This document shows, piece after piece, positions 7,689 through 15,408 of a stretch of 33,703 bases of DNA. The stretch spans positions 1-33,703 of the forward strand of contig JAFXSR010000039.1 of NCBI GenBank assembly GCA_017525505.1, given 5' to 3'. Source of the DNA: Bacteroidales bacterium. GTDB taxonomy: Bacteria > Bacteroidota > Bacteroidia > Bacteroidales > WCHB1-69. A program made the translations under genes and the position numbers. How positions within the stretch are numbered: position 1 is the first letter of the stretch; the number at the start of each line of letters is the position of its first letter. Under the pieces are notes generated by a model. That model did not search any database and had not been told where the DNA came from. It was given only the letters and a program-made list of their open reading frames with translations.

Positions 7689-8708
7689 ATGAAAGAAATA
7701 GAAAAGGATATTAGAGCAGGCAAAAGGCTGGTTCAGAAGCTTTTGTTGACTGGAATTTCCTCTGTGGCATTGGTGTCGTTGCAGGCACAGGCTGTGGACA
7801 TCTCCCTTCAAAGTCTTATAGCGGCGCAGAAAGACACCGCCGTGGTCTCTGTCTTGCAGGATATGGACGACATAGAAATGGGCGGCAGGGATTTTATTCA
7901 GGAAACTTACCAGATTCCGGGGTACAGTTTGTATGACCAATACTGGGACACAGAGCATATCTGTAGCAGACATCTGGCCATTCCCTTTGGTGGGAATCCG
8001 TTACGTATTATATTGGTACAGAGCAATAACAACCCTTTCTTCTATCCGTGTATAGGCAATAATACGGTAGTTGCCGCTTATGGAATGACGAAAGGAGGCC
8101 AATTTCATACGGGAGTGGATCTTGCGGTGAAAGAGGGTTCCCCGGTTAAATGCTGTTTTGACGGGGTGGTGCGGATGGCCAGGTTTTATGGCGATTATGG
8201 CCGGGTAGTGGTGGTACGCCATTACAACGGTTTGGAGACTGTGTATGCCAATTTGGGGAAAATAATGGTGAAACCCGGGCAGATTTTGCAGGCAGGAGAT
8301 ATTATCGGCGCCTCGGGCAAATCCTCAAAAACAGGAGCTGAGCAATTGCACTTCGAGACCCGTTTCATGAACGAATGTTTTAATCCCGCTATGTTTATCG
8401 ATTTCGATTATATGGAGTTGATAGACAACACTTTGATTTTGAATGAAGTTGATTTGGCTGTGGAAAAGGAGGATGAGGGAAAGCAAGAATTAGGGTACCA
8501 GCCGGAAAAACCGTCGAATGGTAATAATGAGGGGCAATCGCAACAGTCGCAAGCGGAAGGTCAGGCGGAGTATCATATAGTGAAAGCAGGGGAGACCATG
8601 TACAGGATTTCTGTACAGCATCACATTCCTTTGACGAAATTATTGCAGATGAACAATATGAAAGAAACGGATGTGATAGATGTGGGACAAAAAATCAGGA
8701 TAAAATAA
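7689..8708 (+). CDS. LytM/M23-family protein with C-terminal LysM, apparently catalytically degenerate
   Basis: The 339-residue product has an N-terminal hydrophobic signal (about 14-35, ending AQA), an M23/LytM domain at about 125-235, a low-complexity Q/E/N linker (260-293) and one LysM domain (294-338) for peptidoglycan binding. The expected zinc ligands are present: His140 and Asp144 in HTGVDL and His221 in LHFE. The two catalytic histidines of active LytM enzymes appear to be replaced: the usual YAHL is YANL (Asn188) and the usual HLHFE is QLHFE (Gln219). This suggests a non-hydrolytic LytM factor that regulates another hydrolase, in the manner of EnvC or NlpD. It follows the flippase-like gene by 7 bp and ends at a strong terminator. 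Confidence 0.88.
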   Translation: MKEIEKDIRAGKRLVQKLLLTGISSVALVSLQAQAVDISLQSLIAAQKDTAVVSVLQDMDDIEMGGRDFIQETYQIPGYSLYDQYWDTEHICSRHLAIPFGGNPLRIILVQSNNNPFFYPCIGNNTVVAAYGMTKGGQFHTGVDLAVKEGSPVKCCFDGVVRMARFYGDYGRVVVVRHYNGLETVYANLGKIMVKPGQILQAGDIIGASGKSSKTGAEQLHFETRFMNECFNPAMFIDFDYMELIDNTLILNEVDLAVEKEDEGKQELGYQPEKPSNGNNEGQSQQSQAEGQAEYHIVKAGETMYRISVQHHIPLTKLLQMNNMKETDVIDVGQKIRIK

Positions 8709-8738
8709 AAAAGGGTGCTCATTTGAGCACCCTTTTTT
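8707..8738. terminator. bidirectional intrinsic terminator between convergent genes
   Basis: A perfect stem, AAGGGTGCTC with GAGCACCCTT, and a four-base loop ATTT, flanked by an A-run on the left and a T-run on the right. It lies between the stop of the LytM-like gene and the stop of the minus-strand lipoprotein gene at 8757, so it can serve both. Confidence 0.92.
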
Positions 8739-8756
8739 ATTTCCGATAAAAGCAGA

Positions 8757-9068
8757 TTATCTGCGGGGTTTGTTCTGCAGAGTAGCAGGAGCTGGTTCGG
8801 GAGCTTCAGTTTTTTCGATAGCTTTAACTGCTTCTTCTGTACCTTTCTGGATAGCTTTCTTAGCAATAGTCTTGCCAGCTTTCTGAGCCTCTTCTTTAAC
8901 AGTAGTTTCTTCTTCAACCACTGCTGTCTCTTCAACAACGGGTTCTTCAACTACTACTTCTTCAACAACGGGTTCTTCAGCAACAACTTCTTCAGTTGCT
9001 TCTTCAGCTTTGTTACCGCAAGCTACGAACCAAGCGCCAGCCAATAAAACTAAAAATAATTTTTTCAT
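8757..9068 (-). CDS. small Glu/Val-rich lipoprotein with internal tandem repeat
   Basis: The 103-residue product has a short signal peptide and a lipobox-like FVAC, so it is likely lipidated at Cys17. The mature part is a low-complexity acidic region of PVVEE and VVEE units (about 25-58), followed by a Lys/Ala-rich, probably helical stretch and a basic C-terminus. A 19-base DNA repeat at 8931-8949 recurs at 8961-8979, part of a 30-bp unit coding ten residues. This should make the repeat number variable. I do not recognise a family. It lies 33 bp downstream of the lipocalin-like gene on the same strand and may share its promoter. Confidence 0.75.
   Translation of the reverse strand: MKKLFLVLLAGAWFVACGNKAEEATEEVVAEEPVVEEVVVEEPVVEETAVVEEETTVKEEAQKAGKTIAKKAIQKGTEEAVKAIEKTEAPEPAPATLQNKPRR
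8931..8990. repeat. 30-bp tandem repeat inside the Glu-rich lipoprotein gene
   Basis: Two copies of a 30-bp unit starting TTCAACAACGGGTTCTTCA. The first 19 bases are identical between copies and the remainder is similar. The unit is a multiple of three, so changes in copy number would keep the frame. Confidence 0.75.
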
Positions 9069-9101
9069 TGTTTTGTGAATTTAAGATTTATTATTGATTG
9101 A

Positions 9102-9608
9102 TTATTTTGCGGGAACGTAAGTCAAAGTAAATGAATAAGCTTCCTTGGAAGGAACGTCGGTAGCGTTGAAAGTGTATTTCACTCTCAGCTGAGTTTCAGA
9201 AAGTTCCAGAATGTCAGCGGTTTCTTGTTCATCATCATAGAAGAAAGGAATCTGGAAAGTCAGCTTGCTTTCGTCGCTGTTGAATTTCCAAGTGCCAACA
9301 CCTTTGTCAGTAGCCTGGTAATCACCAGTTTCGGGAACATTTGTACCACCATTGATAATTTGGTTACCATTGGCTTGGAATTTGATGATATCATCAACTT
9401 CGTATGATACCAGATAACCATCGCTGATCAAGTTGGTAGCGTATGAACCATCAATCATTTGATAAGCGGGAGAAGAGGTAGCGGCAGAGAGAACCCAACC
9501 TTTTTCGATGCTTAATTTTTCAGTGTTTGTTTTTTCTTTTTTCTTGCCGCAAGAATTCAAGCTCAGTGCAAAAACTGCAACCAATGCGAAAACTAATACT
9601 TTTTTCAT
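9102..9608 (-). CDS. putative lipocalin-like lipoprotein
   Basis: The 168-residue product has a signal peptide with lipobox LNSC (Cys20). The mature region begins with a lysine-rich tether, then alternating strand-like segments: GWVLSAATSS, DDIIKFQANG, GTWKFNSDESKLTFQIP and ETQLRVKYTFNATD. This pattern (a W near the start of the barrel, then GxWxxxxDxxxLxF) is usual in the Bacteroidetes lipocalin-like domain families, whose ligands are mostly unknown. The fold call rests on pattern only. A TAnnTTTG box about 100 bases upstream gives a long leader. The Glu-rich lipoprotein gene follows after 33 bp. Confidence 0.75.
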   Translation of the reverse strand: MKKVLVFALVAVFALSLNSCGKKKEKTNTEKLSIEKGWVLSAATSSPAYQMIDGSYATNLISDGYLVSYEVDDIIKFQANGNQIINGGTNVPETGDYQATDKGVGTWKFNSDESKLTFQIPFFYDDEQETADILELSETQLRVKYTFNATDVPSKEAYSFTLTYVPAK

Positions 9609-9909
9609 GATAATTGAATTTAAGTTAATAATAATGTGTTTTAATTGTCTGATATCATTGTATTATTCAGTATTCTAACCCACTTTTCCTAATCCACAAA
9701 AAGTAATGCAAAAGTACGGTAATAATCATTACAAAAATCAAAAAGGAAGAAAATTTTTCTAAAAAAAGTTAAACGAGGAATGTTTTCAAATATAAACCAC
9801 TTATAATCAATAAGATAAAAAATATTTTCTCAAAACACAAAAAAAACTGGGCAAGAATCGTCAAAGGTGAAGAAAATTTTTGTAATTTTACACGCTGAAA
9901 ATTTTGCAC
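9609..9909. other. AT-rich non-coding stretch between the lipocalin-like gene and tRNA-Ser
   Basis: About 300 bases, strongly AT-rich, with no convincing reading frame. It holds the minus-strand promoter box at 9709-9716 and presumably the tRNA promoter near its right end. I see nothing else in it. Confidence 0.6.
9709..9716 (-). promoter_or_regulatory. Bacteroidetes -7 promoter box for the lipocalin-like lipoprotein gene
   Basis: On the minus strand TACTTTTG followed by CA, matching TAnnTTTG. A TTTTTG that could serve as the -33 element lies about 22 bases upstream. The implied leader is about 95 bases. Confidence 0.65.
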
Positions 9910-9997
9910 GGAGAGATGGCCGAGTGGTCGAAGGCGCACGCCTGGAAAGTGTGTAAACGCCGAAAGCGTTTCAAGGGTTCGAATCCCTTTCTCTCCG
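9910..9997 (+). tRNA. tRNA-Ser (anticodon GGA)
   Basis: The acceptor stem GGAGAGA pairs with TCTCTCC, and G at 9997 is the discriminator base. The anticodon stem CACGC/GTGTG closes the loop CTGGAAA, placing anticodon GGA at 9944-9946, which reads UCC and UCU. The long variable arm is typical of serine tRNAs. The T arm carries GGTTCGAATCC. The CCA end is not encoded. A T-run follows immediately and may terminate transcription. Confidence 0.96.
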
Positions 9998-10077
9998 CTT
10001 TTTTTATGGAATTGAAAATCAATAATATAGAAAGAGAAATTATAATCAAAATCATTAATTAAACAAGTAGTATCAAT

Positions 10078-10893
10078 ATGAAAAAACTGATCGCTTTATT
10101 CACCGTAGCAGGTTTTTTGACCTTCGGTATGGCAAACATGGCGTTTGCACAAAATGAACAGAAAACTGACAATTCTGCCCAGACGGAAGAAGTTGCCGAG
10201 GCAGAAGAAGCTCCCGCAGAACAAGCCGTTTTGATGGAAGATGCGGACGAAACTCCTCAGCAAGGTCTTCATTATGTTTTGAAAGAGAAATATATCCAGG
10301 GTGGTGCCTTGTGGATGACCCCGGTGTTGATCTGTTTGATTTTAGGTTTGGCATTGGTTATTGAGAGGATTTTTTATTTGAACCTGGCATCTGTCAATTC
10401 AGAGAAATTATTGATGAAAGTGGAAGACGCCATCAAGACCGGTGGTATTGAAAAGGCAAAGGAACTCTGCCGCAACACCAAAGGCCCCTTGGCTTCCGTG
10501 TTCTACCAGGGTTTGGACCGTTACGACGAAGGACTGGATTCCGTTGAGAAATCAGTTGAGTCATACGGTGCTGTTCAGATGGGCCGTCTGGAAACCAACC
10601 TCAGCTGGATCGCCTTGTTCCTCGCTTTGGCTCCGTCACTCGGTTTCATGGGTACTGTAATCGGTATGGTTCAGGCATTCGACGATATCGAACGTGCTGG
10701 TGATATTTCTCCGACCATTGTGGCTGGTGGTATGAAAGTGGCTTTGTTGACCACCGTATTCGGTTTGATCACCGCTATCATTCTTCAGGTTTTCTACAAC
10801 TACATCCTGTCCAAAATCGACGCTATCGTGAACGACATGGAGAACGCCACCATTTCCTTCATGGATATTTTGGTGAAAAACAAAGTTAAATAA
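10078..10893 (+). CDS. exbB: MotA/TolQ/ExbB-family proton channel protein
   Basis: A 271-residue inner-membrane protein. Residues 1-25 form a signal-like hydrophobic segment ending AFAQ, followed by an acidic spacer. Three further membrane helices follow at about 80-105 (ALWMTPVLICLILGLALVIE), 172-200 (APSLGFMGTVIGMVQAF) and 213-240 (KVALLTTVFGLITAIILQ). The last two carry the family's polar channel-lining residues and the GLMGTV-like motif. ExbB pentamers surround an ExbD dimer and use the proton gradient to drive TonB. It is the first gene of a four-gene run with two ExbD genes. The N-terminal extension with its own signal-like segment is longer than in E. coli ExbB. TolQ is the alternative, but the two ExbD-like partners favour ExbB. 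Confidence 0.9.
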   Translation: MKKLIALFTVAGFLTFGMANMAFAQNEQKTDNSAQTEEVAEAEEAPAEQAVLMEDADETPQQGLHYVLKEKYIQGGALWMTPVLICLILGLALVIERIFYLNLASVNSEKLLMKVEDAIKTGGIEKAKELCRNTKGPLASVFYQGLDRYDEGLDSVEKSVESYGAVQMGRLETNLSWIALFLALAPSLGFMGTVIGMVQAFDDIERAGDISPTIVAGGMKVALLTTVFGLITAIILQVFYNYILSKIDAIVNDMENATISFMDILVKNKVK

Positions 10894-10925
10894 TTGAGTT
10901 TTCAATTTCAAAACGACTCTTTATT

Positions 10926-11870
10926 ATGAAGAATATTGTAAAAATATTAATATTTGTAGTGGCCATCATTGCTGTTGTGCTTACAGTCTGGTTCGCTGGT
11001 GTTTTCGATCAGGACAAGCTGGACAAGTACAATGAGGTATTGATTGTGAACGAAAACAACCCCGAAATGGTTGCCGACTTCCAAGCCACCACCACTGAAA
11101 ACCTCCCGGAATTCGTGAGTAAGTACCGTACTGCGGGTTACGAAATGGCAGACGGACTGAAAGCGAAACAAGTTCAAAAGGATATTCTTTATACCTATAT
11201 CGTAGAACTGCGTGACCTGACTGCAGAGACTTTCCCCGCTTACCAGGCTAATTTCGCCAACCACTCCAAAGTTTTGTTCGCCAATGCGGAAAATGCCCAG
11301 GCATATATCGACGGTTTTAACGCTGTTAGTGATTTCGAACATCTGAACCATTATGTCTCCACTTTGGAAGACCAGTACAGTGTGATGAAACAGGATTTCA
11401 TCGAAGAGAAAAACTATAACAAAGCTTACAATTCTATGGTGAATCAGGCCGACGCTGTGGACCAGGTGGTTTCCGAAACCAAGAAGGCCGAGGACTTGGA
11501 TTTGTTGAAAGCGGACGTGAAACAGTTTTTGTTCAATGGCAAATTGCTGAATGTGGTCATGGCATTGACCTACACCCTGTTTATCATCACCATTCTCCTT
11601 CTCGTTATTTTTGCTGTGAAGGCCATCTTCACCAATATCAAATCCTCTGCCAAGACATTGGTAGTGATTGTGGTGTTCGCAGTGGTGGTACTTTTGGGAT
11701 ACCTGCTGGCATCTCCCGAATTGACGCCATCAGCTATCAAGATGCAGCTTACGTCAAGTAATGTCAAATGGATTGGCGCCGGTATGTTCGTATTCTATGT
11801 CGCCTTCTTCGGTGCCATCTGCGCAATAATCTATGCTGCCATCAGCGGTGCAATAAAAAACAGAAAATAA
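10926..11870 (+). CDS. uncharacterised membrane protein encoded within the exb operon
   Basis: The 314-residue product has one N-terminal membrane helix (about 4-25), a soluble region at about 30-205 rich in Lys, Glu, Asn and Ala that is probably helical, then three helices at about 208-235, 240-262 and 281-308. By topology the middle region is likely periplasmic. I know of no assigned function. It starts 32 bp after exbB and ends 1 bp before the first exbD, so it is almost certainly co-transcribed. Its place between motor subunits suggests an accessory or anchoring part of the ExbBD motor; this is inference from position. Confidence 0.85.
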   Translation: MKNIVKILIFVVAIIAVVLTVWFAGVFDQDKLDKYNEVLIVNENNPEMVADFQATTTENLPEFVSKYRTAGYEMADGLKAKQVQKDILYTYIVELRDLTAETFPAYQANFANHSKVLFANAENAQAYIDGFNAVSDFEHLNHYVSTLEDQYSVMKQDFIEEKNYNKAYNSMVNQADAVDQVVSETKKAEDLDLLKADVKQFLFNGKLLNVVMALTYTLFIITILLLVIFAVKAIFTNIKSSAKTLVVIVVFAVVVLLGYLLASPELTPSAIKMQLTSSNVKWIGAGMFVFYVAFFGAICAIIYAAISGAIKNRK

Positions 11871-11871
11871 A

Positions 11872-12450
11872 ATGGCAAAAAAAGTTCCAGGAATTAATAC
11901 AGGATCGTCGGCGGACATTTCGTTCTTGCTGCTGACTTTCTTCTTGTTGACCTCATCCATCAACACAGAGCAGGGTATTCCCCGTCGTCTTCCGCCCCCA
12001 AAAGAGAAAGACGCCAAGGAACAGAAGGTTGATATCAACCAGCGTAATGTGATGAATGTGGTGGTGAACTTCCAAGATCAGATTTCCGTCAACGGAGAAC
12101 AAATGGATATTTCCATGCTGAAACAGACAGCCATGGATTTCTTGGAGAACGCCAACAATGACCCGCATAAGCCCGAAAAGAAATATGTTGATATTGACAA
12201 CATTGGCGAATATGCCGTTTCTCAGGGCGTTATCTCCCTGACCAACGACCAGGGTACTACCTACAATATGTATGTTCAGGTGCAGAATGAGTTGCAGAGA
12301 GCTGTCAACGAACTCCGCGACAAAGTGTCCACCAACTATTTCGGCAAGAAATATGACAATTTGGACACCGCTCTCCAAAAATCCATTCAAAAGGCTGTTC
12401 CGATGAATATCTCCGAAGCACCGCCTATCGATTACGGTAAAACAGAATAA
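11872..12450 (+). CDS. exbD: ExbD/TolR-family biopolymer transport protein (first copy)
   Basis: A 192-residue protein with a short basic N-terminus, a single membrane helix (about 13-30) and a periplasmic domain. The protonatable aspartate of the ExbD helix is Asp15 in SSADISFLLLTFFLL. The linker IPRRLPPP after the helix is typical of the Bacteroidetes form. The periplasmic region contains the expected strand-rich segment with ISVNGEQMD. It overlaps neither neighbour: the gaps are 1 bp upstream and 3 bp downstream. Together with the second copy it would form the ExbD dimer in the ExbB channel, possibly as a heterodimer. Confidence 0.92.
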   Translation: MAKKVPGINTGSSADISFLLLTFFLLTSSINTEQGIPRRLPPPKEKDAKEQKVDINQRNVMNVVVNFQDQISVNGEQMDISMLKQTAMDFLENANNDPHKPEKKYVDIDNIGEYAVSQGVISLTNDQGTTYNMYVQVQNELQRAVNELRDKVSTNYFGKKYDNLDTALQKSIQKAVPMNISEAPPIDYGKTE

Positions 12451-12453
12451 ACT

Positions 12454-12942
12454 ATGGCAAGATTTAGAAAAGAAGAAAAAAAGGTGACACCGGACCTGAA
12501 TATGGGTTCCATGTCAGATATTATCTTTATGTTCTTGTTCTTCTTCATGGTTATCACCACCATGCGTGAGGCTACGCTGAAAGTGAAATTCCAGCCACCC
12601 AAGGCTACGGAAATCCAGAAACTGGAGAAGAAATCTTTGGTGGCCAATATCTATATCGGTGCCCCTATCAGCAAAAACGAGAACACCCTTCCTCCCGGAA
12701 AGGTCTCCGTGCAGTTGAATGACCAGACCATCAAGGCAGAACAACTTGCCGCTGATGTGCGTGACTTCATCGGTACCGAAAAGGAATCGAGAAGCGAGGA
12801 AGACAAGAACAAGCTGACCTTCTCTCTGAAAGTTGACAAGGATGTGCAGATGCGTTATGTGAATACCATCAAAAACGAGCTGCGCCAAAACAATGCCCTG
12901 AAAATCAACTATGCAACAGGAAAGAAATCTGAAATGAAATAG
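12454..12942 (+). CDS. exbD: ExbD/TolR-family biopolymer transport protein (second copy)
   Basis: The 162-residue protein has the same plan as its neighbour but a divergent sequence. The N-terminal basic segment RKEEKKVTPDLNMGSM leads into one membrane helix with Asp22 in MSDIIFMFLFFF. The periplasmic part contains SVQLNDQTIKAEQL, a typical ExbD segment. It is the last gene of the operon, and a terminator lies 21 bp past its stop. No tonB gene is present in the window, so the energised partner must be encoded elsewhere. Confidence 0.92.
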   Translation: MARFRKEEKKVTPDLNMGSMSDIIFMFLFFFMVITTMREATLKVKFQPPKATEIQKLEKKSLVANIYIGAPISKNENTLPPGKVSVQLNDQTIKAEQLAADVRDFIGTEKESRSEEDKNKLTFSLKVDKDVQMRYVNTIKNELRQNNALKINYATGKKSEMK

Positions 12943-12963
12943 TTTTGTCTATAACGACTTTTA

Positions 12964-12994
12964 CAAAAGGGTGGCCTTAAGTCGCCCTTTTTTT
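12964..12994 (+). terminator. intrinsic terminator of the exb operon
   Basis: AAAGGGTGGC pairs with GTCGCCCTTT through two G-T wobbles and a five-base loop, followed by a T-run. It separates the exb operon from yicC. Confidence 0.82.
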
Positions 12995-13010
12995 ATAAAA
13001 AAACAGTGCT

Positions 13011-13877
13011 ATGATACAGTCCATGACCGGTTTCGGCAAGACTTCCATCCAGGTGGAAGGCAAGTCTGTCAGTATAGAAATCAGAACCCTGAACAGCAAG
13101 CAGCTGGACCTGACAGTCCGTATGGCCCCTTTGTTTCGTGAAATGGAGAATGAGGTGCGCAATGGTGTGGCCCAGCGTCTGTTTCGCGGGAAAATAGAAG
13201 TTTCCATTTATACTGAGAAAACGGATAAACCACAGGTGTCTATTGACAAAGAGTTAGCGAAGGCTTATTATCACCAGCTCGTTGAACTGTCTCAGGAACT
13301 GGAAAATCCCGTACAAAGTGACATATTCTGCCAATTGCTGCGCCTGCCTGATGTGGTGACTTCTTCCAAGGAGGAACTGACAGACGAACTTAAAGCTGCC
13401 GTAATGTCCGCTCTGGAGCAGACCTGCGACAAGGTGGTGGCTTACCGTTTGGAAGAGGGTAGCCATCTGGCTTCAGATTTTGCCAAACGTATCAAGATGA
13501 TTGACGAAATGGTGGAGGAAATCACTCCTTTTGAACAGAACAGAATCGTTAACATTCGCAACAAATTCATCTCCAGTTTGTCGGAATTGCCGGTGCAGTA
13601 CGACGAAAACCGTCTGGAGCAGGAGATTATCTTCTATCTAGAAAAACTGGATATCACAGAGGAAAAGGTACGCCTGAAAAAACATTGCTCCTATTTCATG
13701 GATACCATGAATAGTGAGCAGTCTCAGGGCAAGAAACTGGGCTTTATCGTACAGGAAATAGGCCGAGAAGTGAATACCACCGGCTCCAAATGCAACGACT
13801 TCAACATCCAGCAGATTGTCGTCCGCATGAAAGACGAAGTGGAAAAACTGAAAGAGCAGCTGGCAAATGTACTATAG
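13011..13877 (+). CDS. yicC: YicC/YloC-family endoribonuclease
   Basis: A cytoplasmic protein of 288 residues, the usual family length. The N-terminus has the family hallmark SMTGFGK (4-10), and EIRTLNSKQLDL follows at about 24-35. The C-terminal DUF1732 part carries GKKLGFIVQEIGREVNTT and SKCNDFNIQQIVVRMK, both strongly conserved. E. coli YicC has been shown to be an endoribonuclease; the role in Bacteroidetes is inferred from family. The gene stands between the exb terminator and a modular repeat copy. No clear promoter box is seen in the 68-base gap upstream. Confidence 0.92.
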   Translation: MIQSMTGFGKTSIQVEGKSVSIEIRTLNSKQLDLTVRMAPLFREMENEVRNGVAQRLFRGKIEVSIYTEKTDKPQVSIDKELAKAYYHQLVELSQELENPVQSDIFCQLLRLPDVVTSSKEELTDELKAAVMSALEQTCDKVVAYRLEEGSHLASDFAKRIKMIDEMVEEITPFEQNRIVNIRNKFISSLSELPVQYDENRLEQEIIFYLEKLDITEEKVRLKKHCSYFMDTMNSEQSQGKKLGFIVQEIGREVNTTGSKCNDFNIQQIVVRMKDEVEKLKEQLANVL

Positions 13878-14014
13878 GCGTTAAGACGTTAAGGCGTGGA
13901 GACATGCACTTCGTGCATTCGTTAAGACGAATTTTATCTCCACGAACGAGCGAGGCGAGTGACTACACGCCTTGACGAATGAGCGTAGCGAATGAATTAA
14001 CGTCTCACCGTATA
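13878..14014. repeat. modular intergenic repeat, copy 2
   Basis: Forward modules CGTTAAGA, CGTTAAGG and CGTGGAGA, the hairpin ATGCAC-TTC-GTGCAT at 13904-13918, CGTTAAGA, then a CGAATTTTAT centre, then inverted TCTCCACG, TACACGCC and TTAACGTC modules with two inserts of the GAGCGAGGCGAG and GAGCGTAGCGAA types. It fills the whole gap between yicC and der. Confidence 0.85.
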
Positions 14015-14040
14015 AAAGATAAAATCAAAAATAAACAACC

Positions 14041-15345
14041 ATGAGCAACATACTATCCCTTGTAGGGCGCCCGAATGTGGGCAAATCCACCTTGTTCAAC
14101 CGTCTGACCCAGACCAAGGAGGCAATTGTCGATTCTGTGTCGGGGGTGACCCGTGACCGCAACTACGGCAAGGCCGACTGGTGTGGCTACGAGTTTTCCG
14201 TTATCGACACCGGCGGTTATGTGGTGGGCTCCGACGACATTTTCGAGAGCGAGATCCGCAAACAGGCGGCACTGGCCATCGATGAGTCGGATGTGATTGT
14301 GCTGTTGGTGGACGGCCGCGAAGGCTTGACCCCCTTGGATGAAGAGGTTGCCATGATGCTCCGTAAGTCGAAAAAACCTTTCTACTTGGCGGTCAACAAA
14401 ATTGACAGTCCTTCCAACTTCTTGGATTATACCGAGTTCTACGCCCTGGGTTTTGAGAATATCTACCCTATTTCGGCCGTGTCGGGAAGTGGCACCGGAG
14501 AGTTGTTGGATGAGGTGGTAAAGCATTTCTCCAAAGAAGAAAATGTGCAGCTGGAAGAGTTGCCCAAAATCACTATTGTAGGAAAACCCAATGTGGGCAA
14601 ATCCTCCATCATCAACACTTTTCTGGGTTATGAGCGTCATATTGTAACTCCGATTGCCGGCACCACCCGCGATTCCATCTATACTCGCTATACCGGTTTC
14701 GGCTTCGATTTCTACCTCATCGATACGGCAGGTTTGCGCAAGAAGAAAAAGGTGGAGGAAGACCTGGAGTTCTATTCGGTGATGCGTACCATCAGGGCCA
14801 TCGAGAATAGTGATGTCTGCATCCTGATGTGCGATGCCTCGCAAGGATTTGATGCCCAGGATCTGAATATTTTCAGTCTGGCGGCGCGCAACCGCAAGGG
14901 TATTGTGGTGGTGATGAACAAATGGGATTTGGTGGAAAAGGACAACAAAACCCATAAACAGTACGAAGAGATGGTGCGCCAGCGTATAGCTCCTTTTACC
15001 GATGTGCCCATCATCTTCACTTCTGTCATCAATAAACAACGTATTTACAAGGTGCTGGAAACCGCCATTGAGGTGCATAAGAACCGAAGCCGGAAAATCA
15101 GCACTTCGGAACTGAATGACGTGATGTTGCCCATTATCAACCAGACTCCTCCGCCGATGAACAAGGACAAGGTTATCAGAATCAAGTATGTGACCCAGTT
15201 GAAGACCTCTTTCCCGGCTTTTGCGTTTTTCTGCAATCTTCCGCAATATGTCAAGGATAGCTATAAAAGATTCTTGGAGAACCAGATACGCGAGAAATGG
15301 AATTATTCGGGTGTGCCGATGGAAATATATTTCAGAAGAAAATAA
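14041..15345 (+). CDS. der: ribosome-associated GTPase Der (EngA)
   Basis: A 434-residue GTPase with two tandem G domains, needed for assembly of the 50S ribosomal subunit. The first G domain has GRPNVGKST (9-17), DTGG (56-59) and NKID near 118. The second has GKPNVGKSS near 180-188, a DTAGLRKK switch region and NKWD near 293. The C-terminal KH-like domain ends with the family-typical IREKWNYSGVPMEIYFRRK. The double G domain plus KH domain is unique to Der, and its length matches. The leader upstream consists of a modular repeat copy, and no TAnnTTTG box is visible inside it. Confidence 0.97.
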   Translation: MSNILSLVGRPNVGKSTLFNRLTQTKEAIVDSVSGVTRDRNYGKADWCGYEFSVIDTGGYVVGSDDIFESEIRKQAALAIDESDVIVLLVDGREGLTPLDEEVAMMLRKSKKPFYLAVNKIDSPSNFLDYTEFYALGFENIYPISAVSGSGTGELLDEVVKHFSKEENVQLEELPKITIVGKPNVGKSSIINTFLGYERHIVTPIAGTTRDSIYTRYTGFGFDFYLIDTAGLRKKKKVEEDLEFYSVMRTIRAIENSDVCILMCDASQGFDAQDLNIFSLAARNRKGIVVVMNKWDLVEKDNKTHKQYEEMVRQRIAPFTDVPIIFTSVINKQRIYKVLETAIEVHKNRSRKISTSELNDVMLPIINQTPPPMNKDKVIRIKYVTQLKTSFPAFAFFCNLPQYVKDSYKRFLENQIREKWNYSGVPMEIYFRRK

Positions 15346-15357
15346 AAACAATAATAT

Positions 15358-15381
15358 AGAGACGCACGACCGTGCCTCTCT
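15358..15381. repeat. short palindromic element of a second type
   Basis: AGAGACGCACG is followed by ACCGTGCCTCTCT, an imperfect inverted repeat around a short centre. It has no following T-run, so it is not a convincing terminator. It lies between der and the beta-barrel gene and does not share the octamers of the main repeat family. Confidence 0.6.
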
Positions 15382-15408
15382 GCAAAAGTAAACACAAATA
15401 ATCAAAAA

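Noticed and set aside
15358..15381. der terminator
   Set aside because: The palindrome has no following T-run, so I list it as a repeat element instead.
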